Made by a program: the position numbers and the translations under genes
Notes under the pieces: generated by a model
The model's database searches: none
Told to the model about the DNA's origin: nothing
What the model saw: only the letters and a program-made list of their open reading frames with translations
In this document: piece after piece, positions 1-7,607 of the stretch
How the letters are laid out: each line of letters begins with the position of its first letter
Numbering within the stretch: the stretch's first letter is position 1
Assembly: GCA_002359095.1 (NCBI GenBank)
Contig: DEQD01000034.1
Location: forward strand, 1-7,829
Length of the DNA: 7,829 bases
From: Caryophanales bacterium UBA3375
GTDB lineage: Bacteria > Bacillota_I > Bacilli_A > UBA3375
Direction of reading: 5' to 3'

Positions 1-278
1 TATTCTGCATCATATTCACCAATCTCATTATTAAAACGATTAGAAAATTTTAATAAATTACCCATATACCCTTCAACCAACAAATCAACACTATCTCCGA
101 TATTACCATAAACCTCACTCATGTAATTTGCCATTTTTCTTTGAATTTGTCCTTCACCAGCAATCGATTCATAATAAGCAATTAATTGTTGTAAAAAAGC
201 TGTTACATGTTTTACTACTATTTGGTATTCTTCAGCTTTTATTACTGATTCATGAATATCTTTACCTTTAATTAACAT
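1..278 (-). CDS. N-terminal part of a probable LXG-type T7SS effector (cut by window edge)
   Basis: The first 92 residues are visible, starting MLIKGKDIHESVI and still open at position 1. The start is supported by a good Shine-Dalgarno AAAGGAG (290-284), 5 nt before the ATG, and by a 10-nt gap to the preceding gene. The segment has no signal peptide or membrane helix and reads as a run of amphipathic helices. The stretch IAGEGQIQRKMANYMSEVY (residues 39-57), followed by a long helix ending in EIGEYD, resembles the part of LXG domains where a Leu-x-Gly motif precedes a helix and a Tyr/Asp-rich end. Here the triplet is I-A-G rather than a clean L-x-G. LXG proteins are T7SSb-exported polymorphic toxins with a variable C-terminal toxin domain, which lies outside the window. 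The position after essC, a WFG protein and DUF4176 supports this call. It could instead be a WXG100-like helical partner whose C-terminus is just off the edge. Confidence 0.6.
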   Translation of the reverse strand, partial: MLIKGKDIHESVIKAEEYQIVVKHVTAFLQQLIAYYESIAGEGQIQRKMANYMSEVYGNIGDSVDLLVEGYMGNLLKFSNRFNNEIGEYDAE

Positions 279-283
279 AACTT

Positions 284-290
284 CTCCTTT
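284..290 (-). promoter_or_regulatory. Ribosome binding site for the LXG-like effector gene
   Basis: AAAGGAG on the minus strand sits 5 nt upstream of the ATG at 278 and overlaps the TAA stop (291-289) of the preceding gene. It decides the effector start and suggests coupled translation. Confidence 0.75.
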
Positions 291-750
291 ACTTAATTAA
301 TGTATTATCAATCTTGACAACATTACCAATTATTTTATTATACTCGATTGCATCATGAATAAATAATTCATCAATTTTGTCAATAGCTTTAGCCATTTGT
401 ATAAAACTATTATCTGTATTTATATCTTTTACTACTGGTCCTGATTTTACCCATGTCTCCATATCTGTTGTATTATGAATATAAATATATTCTTTATCCA
501 TGATTTTTACCTCTGGGTTAAGTGCATCAGGCGTTGTATTTACTGTGATTTCCATTTTTTCATAATACTCATCTATTTTATCTGGAGGAATATCAATTCC
601 TGTAAGTGGATCAAAATACTGTTTAATTTTATAATGTTCTTTATCTTGATACAAAAAACTTTCACCTGTTAATAATAAAATATCAACAAATTCTTGATGA
701 CTATTTGGATTAAATTCAAATTTATATACAGTGTTTTCTTCACTTGCCAT
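289..750 (-). CDS. Unrecognised 153-aa protein of the T7SS effector module
   Basis: I do not recognise this family. It is an acidic soluble protein with no signal peptide or membrane segment. Residues 1-105 look like a mixed alpha/beta domain with short beta-like stretches (TVYKFEF, MEITVN, EYIYIHN) and a Pro-rich turn (FDPLTGIDIPPDKID, 46-60). Residues about 113-150 look like one or two helices. The ATG at 750 is preceded 9 nt upstream by a strong GGGGAGG that lies inside the last codons of the DUF4176 gene, and only 1 nt separates that gene's stop from this start. It directly precedes the LXG-like gene with a 10-nt gap. By position it may be a chaperone, targeting partner or adaptor for that effector; this is inference from context only. 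An immunity role is less likely because immunity genes usually follow the toxin. Confidence 0.85.
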   Translation of the reverse strand: MASEENTVYKFEFNPNSHQEFVDILLLTGESFLYQDKEHYKIKQYFDPLTGIDIPPDKIDEYYEKMEITVNTTPDALNPEVKIMDKEYIYIHNTTDMETWVKSGPVVKDINTDNSFIQMAKAIDKIDELFIHDAIEYNKIIGNVVKIDNTLIK

Positions 751-751
751 A

Positions 752-1069
752 TTACCAATCCTCCCCTTGTTTATCTAAATCAGCTCGACGATTTATGTTT
801 TCTTGATATGCTCTAAATATTGTATCTTTAGCTAACTCTTCTTCTTGTAATTCAGCACCTTTAACACAAATGTTATGAATGTTTTCGTGATTAAAATAAA
901 ACACATCCTCTCCTAATAATCCTTCAGGATATAGGACCGCTCCATAATCAAAATAGAATTGTCCATTTTCTAAATTAACAAGCATTCCTCTAGCTATAAT
1001 CATTAATTTTTTTGTGTTTCCTTGTATTTGTACTACACTACCTAAAGGTAGAATATCTTCTTTTACCAT
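752..1069 (-). CDS. DUF4176 family protein, LXG-locus accessory
   Basis: This small soluble protein of 105 aa has the layout I know from the DUF4176 family. LPLGSVVQIQG (residues 8-18) opens a beta-rich domain, followed by TKKLMIIARG (19-28), a YGAVLYPEG segment in the middle, and FYFNHENIHNICVKG near residues 57-71. A charged, probably helical tail rich in Glu, Arg and Lys (72-105) follows. DUF4176 genes commonly occur next to LXG effectors and WXG100-like helper genes in Firmicutes T7SSb loci, as here; the molecular role is not something I can assign. The ATG at 1069 has a GGGAG box 5 nt upstream. It starts 9 nt after the previous stop, and its own last codons carry the ribosome binding site of the next gene, which points to tight co-translation. 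Confidence 0.88.
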   Translation of the reverse strand: MVKEDILPLGSVVQIQGNTKKLMIIARGMLVNLENGQFYFDYGAVLYPEGLLGEDVFYFNHENIHNICVKGAELQEEELAKDTIFRAYQENINRRADLDKQGEDW

Positions 1070-1078
1070 ATTTACTCC

Positions 1079-1468
1079 CTACTTTTTCATTCTTTCTAGA
1101 AGATTAGATTCAATTTTAATTTCTTGTTCTAAACCAAAAATTATTAGATTATTACTTGATATTTTACGTTTAACCATAGTAATTAATTCACTTAAAGCCT
1201 CAATATCAACATTATATTTATTTTCGATATAGTTATATACTAAATAATCAGTAAAATGATTCTTTGTTGCACCAAACCAATTACCATCAATACTATCTGA
1301 TATCTCTTTTGTAATTAGTTTATAAGCATTTTTAATATTTTCTTTTTCGTCTTTTAACTTTGTCAATATTTCATTTAATTCACCATTTTCTTCTTTACTT
1401 TTAGTTAGTTTATTGTTATAATCATCAATTACTTCTTGTTTTTTTGTTATAGCATCACTTAAATCCAT
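1079..1468 (-). CDS. WXG-motif helical protein, putative LXG partner (DUF5082-like)
   Basis: This 129-aa protein is almost entirely helical. A coiled-coil-like charged N-terminal half (about residues 5-55, rich in Lys/Glu with heptad-like Ile/Leu) runs to a turn, DGNWFGATKNHF (61-72), and then a second long helical region (about 73-128). The W-F-G at 64-66 at the junction of two helices is the hallmark arrangement of WXG100-superfamily proteins. The longer size and LXG context fit better with YwqH/DUF5082-type helpers than with EsxA itself. Such helpers bind LXG domains and are needed for export in streptococcal and Bacillus systems. The ATG overlaps the essC stop (TAATG) and has GGAGG 4 nt upstream (1477-1473), so it is coupled to essC. 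It could instead be a diverged secreted WXG100 substrate. The fold assignment is moderately sure, the exact family less so. Confidence 0.75.
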   Translation of the reverse strand: MDLSDAITKKQEVIDDYNNKLTKSKEENGELNEILTKLKDEKENIKNAYKLITKEISDSIDGNWFGATKNHFTDYLVYNYIENKYNVDIEALSELITMVKRKISSNNLIIFGLEQEIKIESNLLERMKK

Positions 1469-4400
1469 TATTCCTCCAATCTATATTCAGGAATTAATAT
1501 TCGTCTTAATTCTCCATAACGATTAATAACTCCTTGTTTAAATTTTGGTACAGCTTTATCTGCTAATGCTAATATAGTAAATGTTGTTTGCCTACCTAAA
1601 ATAACATAATCTGCAGATGAACGACACATTTTATAAACACTATTACTGTCATTAATTGCAGGCGGTTTACTACTAGTAGAATCAACTCCTATTATAAAAC
1701 TGATTCCTACATCTCGTCCTCTTTCAATAGTATTGGTTAAATCAATACTATCTAAATAGTTACGATATACATAATCTAAATCATCAATAACAACTATAAT
1801 TTTTTCAGCATCATTAATATATTCTTCAACACTATCACACTCATTGTTTTCAAAAGCTAATAATGATTCTTTTTGTCTTTTTTCAATCTTATTAACTAAC
1901 TTATCATGTAATTGTAGGAATGTTGTTTTATCATTACTATACACAACATTCTTATCATCACTATATTTAACAAATTTATTTTTATTAGTATCTATTATAC
2001 ATACCTTATCTTGATTTAAATCTAATTGTGACAAGATAATATTAATTAAATTTGTTTTACCTGATTTAGTTGGTCCAACAATAGGTAATAATGTAGGTAA
2101 TTGTTCATATCCTAATTGTGTAACATCTGATAAAGTTAAACCTAATATATACTTATCATCATCTTCAAGATCATAATCTTTTAATTCATATGAATAAAAA
2201 TCATTAGGTAGCTCTGGAATACAACGAGGAATATTACCTGTATATTTATCATTAATTTCAGTAATTAATTCTCTTATTTTATTGTTAAACTCTAAGGCTT
2301 CTTTAGATTCTAATATACTATAAATTTGTAATTGGTATACTTCATCTGTTTTTACTAATGCTCTTCCTTTAGCATTTGAATTTAACGGAAATTTAGTTTT
2401 TCCAACAATACTTAATGCCTCTCCATTATCATCCTGATAAAGCGTTAATTTGTTTTTAATATTATTCATTAACTGTGGTTTAGTAGTTGTGTTCTTAGTA
2501 GTACTAAACATTAAATATATTCCTAAGCTATAACCATCACGACTAATTTTTTCTACAAATGTTAAGAACTCTTCATTAACTTCTTTTAATATTTGATAAT
2601 CATCTATAACAATAAATATTTTAGGAATAACCTCATTTTGTTGCGATTCATATAAATAAATATTTTGTACATCATAATCTAAACATAGTTTTTTACGTTT
2701 ATCGATTATTCGATTTAAAATATTCATTAATTTATTAAGTTTATCTAAATTATCAAAAGTTATATAATCAGCAACATGAACTAAATGTTTAACATTTATT
2801 AGTCCTCCATTTCCTAAATCAATTACATAAAATGATAATAATTCAGGATTGTTTTTACTTGCTAAATCAAAGATAAAGGATTGTAAAGCAAAACTTTTTC
2901 CATATCCACTAGATCCATATATTGCTAAATTATAATTATTTCTAAAATCAACAACATAATTTTTTTGAACTTGATTATTTGGTTCATCTAATAAACCAAT
3001 ATTTAAGTTTAAATCAACATCTTTTATATTTGATAAATCTATTATCTGATAATCTATCAATGTAGGATTAATAATATTATCCCCAAGCGGTGGTTGCCAA
3101 GCTTTAGGTATTGGAACAAAATCATTTGATTGATAAACGTTATTAATTTCTTTTACTATAATATCTAATTGCGTTATAACACGAGCTTTATCTTCTAATT
3201 TACTAAGATCTTTATTTATTAACTCATCTTGACCTAAATTATTAACAAGATATACTCGATTATCAATTTGACCTTCATCAACATTTAACTCTTCGTATTT
3301 TGCTCCACTCCAAGCTGATTGAAATAGTTCATAAATTTCATTATTACCTACTTGTAAATAAGCGCGTCCTGTTTTTGTAATATAAGCAGCATCTGGAGTT
3401 TTAATTACTTCTTTACTATCTGACTCATCTTGCACTTTTAGAGCAATTTTAAATTTTGAATTAGACCAAATTTGATCATTAACAACCCCAGATGGTTTTT
3501 GTGTTGCAAGAATTAAATGCACTCCTAATGTTCTACCAATTCTAGCAACTGTTATCAATTCCTTCATAAAATCAGGTTGTTCTTTTTTCAACTCAGCAAA
3601 TTCATCACTAATTAAGAATAGGTGAGGCATTGGATCACTTACCTCTCCTGCTTTATACAATTTAGTATAATTATTTATATTATTAACATCTGCTTTATTA
3701 AATATTCTTTGACGACGAGCCAATTCCGCCTTAATACTAACTAAAGCTCGCATACTATCTGCACCATCAAGATTTGTAATAGTTCCAATTAGATGTGGTA
3801 AATCACTAAACAGATTTGCCATTCCTCCACCCTTATAATCAATTAATAAAAAACCAACATCTTCAGGCGAAAAATTAATAGCTAAGCTCAAAATGTAAGT
3901 TTGAATTACTTCTGATTTACCACTACCTGTAGTACCAGCAATAAGACCATGAGGCCCGTGTTTTTTCTCGTGTAAATCTAGATATTCAACATCTCGTTCA
4001 GAACGCATTCCGATAGGAACAGATATATTTTCATAAATTAAATTATCATTCCATTTTTGTAATATGTCTATATCCGTAACACTGTTTATTTCTTTATTAT
4101 CTACAATACTTTGCATATTAATAAAATCAATACTATCTGGAATTGTGGTACTAACTCCCAATTGATGATCTAAAATAGATAAGCTACGACAAAATCTAGA
4201 AAGATTAACATCTTTTAAACTTGTATCTCGTACTAAATTTAATAATTGCTCATCACCGTTAAGAATAACTAACTTAGTATTATAAAAATCATCATATACA
4301 AATACATTTTTAATATTACTAATTAAATCAGCATATTGATTAACTCGAACAATAATAGTAAATCCTAAATTTAAATCTGATTGTAAATATTCCATAATCG

Positions 4401-5841
4401 GATGATTAACTATCAATTTAAAATCATCAATATAAATAACAAAGTGTGGAGTAAAACTACTTTCATCCTTATTCTCTTTTACTAACTGCGCTCTTTGTTT
4501 AATAATTTGATATAAACTAGATAATACCATTTCTTTAGTATTACTATCATTTATATTTAAAGTTAAATTCATTTCATCAATATATAAATGTTTAAGCCAC
4601 GAAAATTCTAAAAATTCATCACTATACATTTCATCGTATAACAAAACAATTTTAACATCATGATAAGAATGAAAAGTTGTTATTTCAAGCAATATTCTTT
4701 TAATCTCTTCATGAACAAATTCTTTATCACCAACTAACCCTAAATGATTATTTAATAAACTAATCGTATATGAAGTATTTTTTATTTTTTTATACTCATC
4801 ATAAATGTTTTTAGCTTCATTTATAAGTTGATCATCTACTTTATTTAAAACATCTTGATTAAATTTTAATTTATAATTAGGAAATTGATCACAATACCCC
4901 ATACTAATTGTTAAAAAATCATCATCTAAAGGATCACGTTCATAAATTCTTGGAGAAAAGTTTAATATCATTTGTTCTAATTCTTTACTATTAGGATAGT
5001 TATAATTATAAACATCAAGTTCATTATTGTAAAGACTATTTAATTTTTTTCTCATATCTAACAAATATTTATTATAATCATCTTTACGTTTTTGGTTATT
5101 TGCTTTAATCATTTTCTTTTCATTAACAAATGAAGTTATAGAAAAAGTCAATGTTGCTATTGTTGTAATAACTCCAATTAATGCAAATATTCCTCTTTTA
5201 GTAAAATATGCTAATAATAATGTAGATACAATCGAAATTAAAGGAGGAACAATAATTTTCGTTATTGTTTTACCACTTAATTTTTCGCTACTATTAGGTT
5301 TTAATATCTCAACTGTATCCTCTTTAAATCGTTTAAACAAGCGAGGACTTTTTTGATATTTAATATCAATATTATCAAAACTATTTAAGTATTCTAATTT
5401 AGTATCAAGTAATCTATCACCAAATATATTAATAATAGTTTCACTAATACTAAATACTAATTGATTCAAAATAATTATATCACCATCATTAAAACTAATG
5501 AATTCCTCATTTGTTAATTGATAATTAACATAAATACTTGCTTTGTTATAATTATAAATAACATGATCTTCAATTAATATTGAAGTATTATTAATAATAT
5601 CTCCATGAGGACCAAAAACAATCTTATCATTGAATTTATAATAATTATATTTACTATCAATAATTAAGAATGATTTATCACCCAGATTAAATATTGTATT
5701 CTTATCAACAACAATTTCCTTATCATCAACTAATAAAATAATATTTTGATCGTTATTAATAAATGAAATATCATCAATTTTTAATTTTTTATTAAAGAAA
5801 TACTCATAAACTTTGTTATGATCAAATTGATATAATATCAT
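1468..5841 (-). CDS. essC: EssC, FtsK/SpoIIIE-type ATPase of the type VIIb secretion system
   Basis: EssC is the membrane-bound motor that recognises and drives substrates through the T7SSb channel. The 1457 residues match the usual length of about 1450-1480. Two FHA-like beta domains occupy roughly 1-140 (FGPHGDIINN near 76-85, NDGDIIILNQ near 118-127). Two membrane helices follow at about 194-212 and 217-238. Three ATPase domains follow. D1 has Walker A GTTGSGKS (636-643), LLIDYKGGGM (665-674), Walker B ending D746-E747 and ATQKPSGVV (779-787). D2 has GSSGYGKS (976-983), VIDLGNGGL (1006-1014) and D1080-D1081. D3 has GPTKSGKT (1256-1263) and D1353-D1354. All three P-loops keep the Lys and Ser/Thr. 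D2 and D3 carry Asp-Asp where D1 has Asp-Glu. The ATG has AAAGGA 5 nt upstream, inside the essB end, 1 nt after the essB stop. The 3' end overlaps the WFG-protein start. No frameshift or truncation is seen. Confidence 0.97.
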   Translation of the reverse strand: MILYQFDHNKVYEYFFNKKLKIDDISFINNDQNIILLVDDKEIVVDKNTIFNLGDKSFLIIDSKYNYYKFNDKIVFGPHGDIINNTSILIEDHVIYNYNKASIYVNYQLTNEEFISFNDGDIIILNQLVFSISETIINIFGDRLLDTKLEYLNSFDNIDIKYQKSPRLFKRFKEDTVEILKPNSSEKLSGKTITKIIVPPLISIVSTLLLAYFTKRGIFALIGVITTIATLTFSITSFVNEKKMIKANNQKRKDDYNKYLLDMRKKLNSLYNNELDVYNYNYPNSKELEQMILNFSPRIYERDPLDDDFLTISMGYCDQFPNYKLKFNQDVLNKVDDQLINEAKNIYDEYKKIKNTSYTISLLNNHLGLVGDKEFVHEEIKRILLEITTFHSYHDVKIVLLYDEMYSDEFLEFSWLKHLYIDEMNLTLNINDSNTKEMVLSSLYQIIKQRAQLVKENKDESSFTPHFVIYIDDFKLIVNHPIMEYLQSDLNLGFTIIVRVNQYADLISNIKNVFVYDDFYNTKLVILNGDEQLLNLVRDTSLKDVNLSRFCRSLSILDHQLGVSTTIPDSIDFINMQSIVDNKEINSVTDIDILQKWNDNLIYENISVPIGMRSERDVEYLDLHEKKHGPHGLIAGTTGSGKSEVIQTYILSLAINFSPEDVGFLLIDYKGGGMANLFSDLPHLIGTITNLDGADSMRALVSIKAELARRQRIFNKADVNNINNYTKLYKAGEVSDPMPHLFLISDEFAELKKEQPDFMKELITVARIGRTLGVHLILATQKPSGVVNDQIWSNSKFKIALKVQDESDSKEVIKTPDAAYITKTGRAYLQVGNNEIYELFQSAWSGAKYEELNVDEGQIDNRVYLVNNLGQDELINKDLSKLEDKARVITQLDIIVKEINNVYQSNDFVPIPKAWQPPLGDNIINPTLIDYQIIDLSNIKDVDLNLNIGLLDEPNNQVQKNYVVDFRNNYNLAIYGSSGYGKSFALQSFIFDLASKNNPELLSFYVIDLGNGGLINVKHLVHVADYITFDNLDKLNKLMNILNRIIDKRKKLCLDYDVQNIYLYESQQNEVIPKIFIVIDDYQILKEVNEEFLTFVEKISRDGYSLGIYLMFSTTKNTTTKPQLMNNIKNKLTLYQDDNGEALSIVGKTKFPLNSNAKGRALVKTDEVYQLQIYSILESKEALEFNNKIRELITEINDKYTGNIPRCIPELPNDFYSYELKDYDLEDDDKYILGLTLSDVTQLGYEQLPTLLPIVGPTKSGKTNLINIILSQLDLNQDKVCIIDTNKNKFVKYSDDKNVVYSNDKTTFLQLHDKLVNKIEKRQKESLLAFENNECDSVEEYINDAEKIIVVIDDLDYVYRNYLDSIDLTNTIERGRDVGISFIIGVDSTSSKPPAINDSNSVYKMCRSSADYVILGRQTTFTILALADKAVPKFKQGVINRYGELRRILIPEYRLEE

Positions 5842-5842
5842 T

Positions 5843-6922
5843 TTAATCCTTTAATTTATAACCTAACTGTTCTATTTTTGATTCTATTTCATTTATTTTT
5901 TCTTGTTTTTCATTTGCTGATAATTTTTGATTGTTTGAAATATAATCTATTTCTTTAAGATACGCAAAGACCATAAAATCTTTATCATCTATATTATAAG
6001 CACAATCTTGAGCTTTTTTAAAATCATTTTGTGCTAAATACACAAAATATTTTAATATTTCTGAATCAGAATTAATTGTTATTAAATTTTGCATTCTTGA
6101 TTTTGTTTCTGCGTCGGTAACTTCCACATTAACATAACTTTTAGCTACAACATATAACAAATCATTATTCATTTGACTTACTTTTAATTTATTTGCCAAT
6201 TGTAATACTTTAGTGTAGTCTTCTTCTACATAACTATCTTGTATATTAATAATTTGTTTTTGAATATTATAATTATATCCAGAAACTACAAATCCTCCAG
6301 TTAATAATATAATTAATAATATTATGGTTAACGATTTAAATCTATTACGTTTAACCCAATTATTTTTTACACAAGTATAGTTATTATCATTATCAACTTT
6401 TTCATCTTCTATAACTGATGAAAGAACCGATTTTATTTCATCCGCAGTTAATAATGGGCGAATTTGTTTACTGATTGGATTTTTATCCATTAAATCTAAT
6501 CCACCATTTAGGTAATCTACATAAGAATAAGAATCGTCTAGCATACAAGCAAATAAAGATTTATATTGATCAATAAAACTAACTGTATTATTGTCATTGT
6601 ATATATCTCTTATTATAATTTTAACATCTAAATTTGGTAAAACAATAATATTATTTGGAGCTAATGAAAAATAATATATCCCATATATTTTATTTAATTT
6701 TAAACAATTATATAATACTATTAATTTTTCATATAAATTTAAGTGTTTATTAACTAGAATATTTTCTTCACTATAATATTCATCATTAATTTCCACTATC
6801 ATTTTATCATCAACAATATCATATTTTGATAAAACAAATTCAGAAGTATTACTTTCTAATAAAGAAGTTTGATATTTATTTCTTGCATTAAATGTATTTA
6901 AATCGTATTCTAATTTACACAC
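5843..6922 (-). CDS. essB: EssB, T7SSb membrane component with pseudokinase-like domain
   Basis: EssB (YukC family) is a bitopic membrane subunit thought to link the motor to the outer parts of the channel. The 359 residues show the family layout: a cytoplasmic domain (about 1-190), one membrane helix (about 197-216, after basic VKRNRFK) and an extracytoplasmic helical, TPR-like domain (about 217-359) ending in a Lys/Glu-rich coiled coil. The N-terminal domain carries a kinase-like catalytic-loop relic, YFSLAPNNIIV (84-94). This lines up with HRDLKPENILL but lacks the catalytic Asp and keeps the Asn, as expected for a pseudokinase. The start is a GTG at 6922 lying inside the end of esaB (13-nt overlap). 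No good Shine-Dalgarno precedes it, so translation probably depends on ribosomes finishing esaB. Later in-frame starts would remove the first strands of the domain. The essC gene follows after 1 nt. Confidence 0.92.
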   Translation of the reverse strand: MCKLEYDLNTFNARNKYQTSLLESNTSEFVLSKYDIVDDKMIVEINDEYYSEENILVNKHLNLYEKLIVLYNCLKLNKIYGIYYFSLAPNNIIVLPNLDVKIIIRDIYNDNNTVSFIDQYKSLFACMLDDSYSYVDYLNGGLDLMDKNPISKQIRPLLTADEIKSVLSSVIEDEKVDNDNNYTCVKNNWVKRNRFKSLTIILLIILLTGGFVVSGYNYNIQKQIINIQDSYVEEDYTKVLQLANKLKVSQMNNDLLYVVAKSYVNVEVTDAETKSRMQNLITINSDSEILKYFVYLAQNDFKKAQDCAYNIDDKDFMVFAYLKEIDYISNNQKLSANEKQEKINEIESKIEQLGYKLKD

Positions 6923-7128
6923 AACTTATCACTATTAAATATCATCACTTCACGAAAAGTATTATTAACATCTATTTTTCGTTTTAAGCGATTAGAATAT
7001 ATCTTGTCTTGATAATCGTTAATTATATTTCTATCAATTAATACATCTAATACATTTTTTATAAAATTATTTTCATCAACACTAATAATAATATCTTTAT
7101 TATTAGAATTAATTATTATTCGTATCAA
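6910..7128 (-). CDS. esaB: EsaB/YukD, ubiquitin-like T7SSb protein
   Basis: EsaB is a small cytoplasmic ubiquitin-fold protein essential for or regulating T7SSb activity; it is not known to be conjugated. The 72 residues match the family length of about 75-80. They begin with a beta hairpin (MIRIIINSNNKDIIISVDE, 1-19), then a helix (FIKNVLDVLIDR, about 22-33), a spacer, and further strands ending FNSDKLCVN with no C-terminal Gly-Gly. The start is a TTG at 7128. It is supported by AGGGA (7140-7136) 7 nt upstream, located within the last essA codons, giving a 20-nt overlap with essA. No in-frame ATG would leave an intact first strand. The gene lies between essA and essB exactly as in Staphylococcus. 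Sequence divergence in this family is high, so the call rests on size, predicted fold and synteny. Confidence 0.85.
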   Translation of the reverse strand: MIRIIINSNNKDIIISVDENNFIKNVLDVLIDRNIINDYQDKIYSNRLKRKIDVNNTFREVMIFNSDKLCVN

Positions 7129-7498
7129 TTTTATATCCCTGTCTATGTTTATAATAATTTGAAGTTAATAAATATACAACTAATACTAAAAAAACAGTTA
7201 ACATAACTTTAATTATTATAAACATATAATTATTATCTTTTGTATCTTCTTTATTAACATCTATATACTTCTGGTTATCAAATAAATAAATTTCGTTATA
7301 TTCATTAATTGCTTTTTTATCTTTAAATAAGTTTGAATCATTTATATCATCATTCATTTTATGTTCATCTACAAATAATTTTTCTTCAATTTTATTTGTT
7401 AGTGGAGAATTTACTTCACTAGCTTGAACATAAACAAAGTTAAAGATTAATACAACAATTAATGGTATTAATATCCTCAATCTTTTTGTTACATACAT
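7109..7498 (-). CDS. essA: EssA, T7SSb membrane protein
   Basis: EssA is a small membrane subunit of the T7SSb apparatus whose exact role is unsettled. The 129 residues show the typical layout. Basic residues (KRLR, 5-8) and a hydrophobic core (about 9-24) end in a plausible signal-peptidase site after VQA (26). An acidic, low-complexity extracytoplasmic stretch runs from about 27 to 90. A C-terminal membrane helix (about 91-112) and a short basic cytoplasmic tail (NYYKHRQGYK) follow. This is slightly shorter than the S. aureus protein of about 150 residues. The ATG at 7498 has GGAG about 5 nt upstream. It is the first gene of the visible operon and its end overlaps esaB by 20 nt. The esaA gene that usually precedes it is not present in the window. 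The assignment rests on topology plus synteny more than on sequence motifs. Confidence 0.8.
   Translation of the reverse strand: MYVTKRLRILIPLIVVLIFNFVYVQASEVNSPLTNKIEEKLFVDEHKMNDDINDSNLFKDKKAINEYNEIYLFDNQKYIDVNKEDTKDNNYMFIIIKVMLTVFLVLVVYLLTSNYYKHRQGYKIDTNNN
7136..7140 (-). promoter_or_regulatory. Ribosome binding site for esaB (supports a TTG start)
   Basis: AGGGA on the minus strand lies 7 nt before the TTG start of esaB and inside the essA coding sequence. It makes the rare TTG start credible. Confidence 0.65.
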
Positions 7499-7521
7499 GG
7501 TTACTCCACATTTTGTATTAT

Positions 7522-7549
7522 CTTAAACTTTAAGAAATTTCCAAATTTC
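7522..7549. repeat. Two abutting palindromes in the operon leader
   Basis: The plus strand carries CTTAAA-C-TTTAAG (7522-7534) and, sharing its last base, GAAATTT-CC-AAATTTC (7534-7549). Both are perfect inverted repeats with 1-2 nt centres. They lie between the predicted promoter and essA. They could be a regulator binding site or weak hairpins in the leader RNA. They are AT-rich, so chance cannot be excluded. Confidence 0.4.
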
Positions 7550-7598
7550 GTCTTATTTTCAAATCATATTATTCTTAATTTTAAGTTAATACAAATTT

Positions 7599-7607
7599 AT
7601 TATAACA
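7599..7607 (-). promoter_or_regulatory. Predicted extended -10 promoter of the ess operon
   Basis: The minus strand reads TGTTATAAT, a consensus TATAAT (7604-7599) with the TGn extension typical of -35-independent sigma-A promoters. No -35 hexamer lies at the normal 16-18 bp spacing because a T tract fills that region. The nearest TTGACA (7640-7635) is 30 bp upstream of the -10. Initiation would be expected near 7592, giving a leader of about 95 nt before essA. This is the only convincing promoter I see upstream of the eight-gene operon. Confidence 0.6.

Noticed and set aside
475..672. Plus-strand open frame of 65 codons opposite the 153-aa gene
   Set aside because: It is antisense to a well-supported gene with its own ribosome binding site; its Phe/Ile-rich translation is what AT-rich antisense sequence gives.
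289..750. The 153-aa protein as an immunity protein
   Set aside because: It precedes rather than follows the LXG-like gene, and shares tight coupling with helper genes; there is no direct evidence for immunity.
1014..1232. Plus-strand open frame of 72 codons across the DUF4176/WFG gene junction
   Set aside because: It is antisense to two well-supported genes, crosses their boundary and has no convincing family features.
1..7498. Mycoplasma-type genetic code (TGA as Trp), suggested by the very low GC
   Set aside because: Trp codons checked are TGG (for example in essC AWQPP and DUF4176 GEDW), and the reading frames are complete under the standard code.
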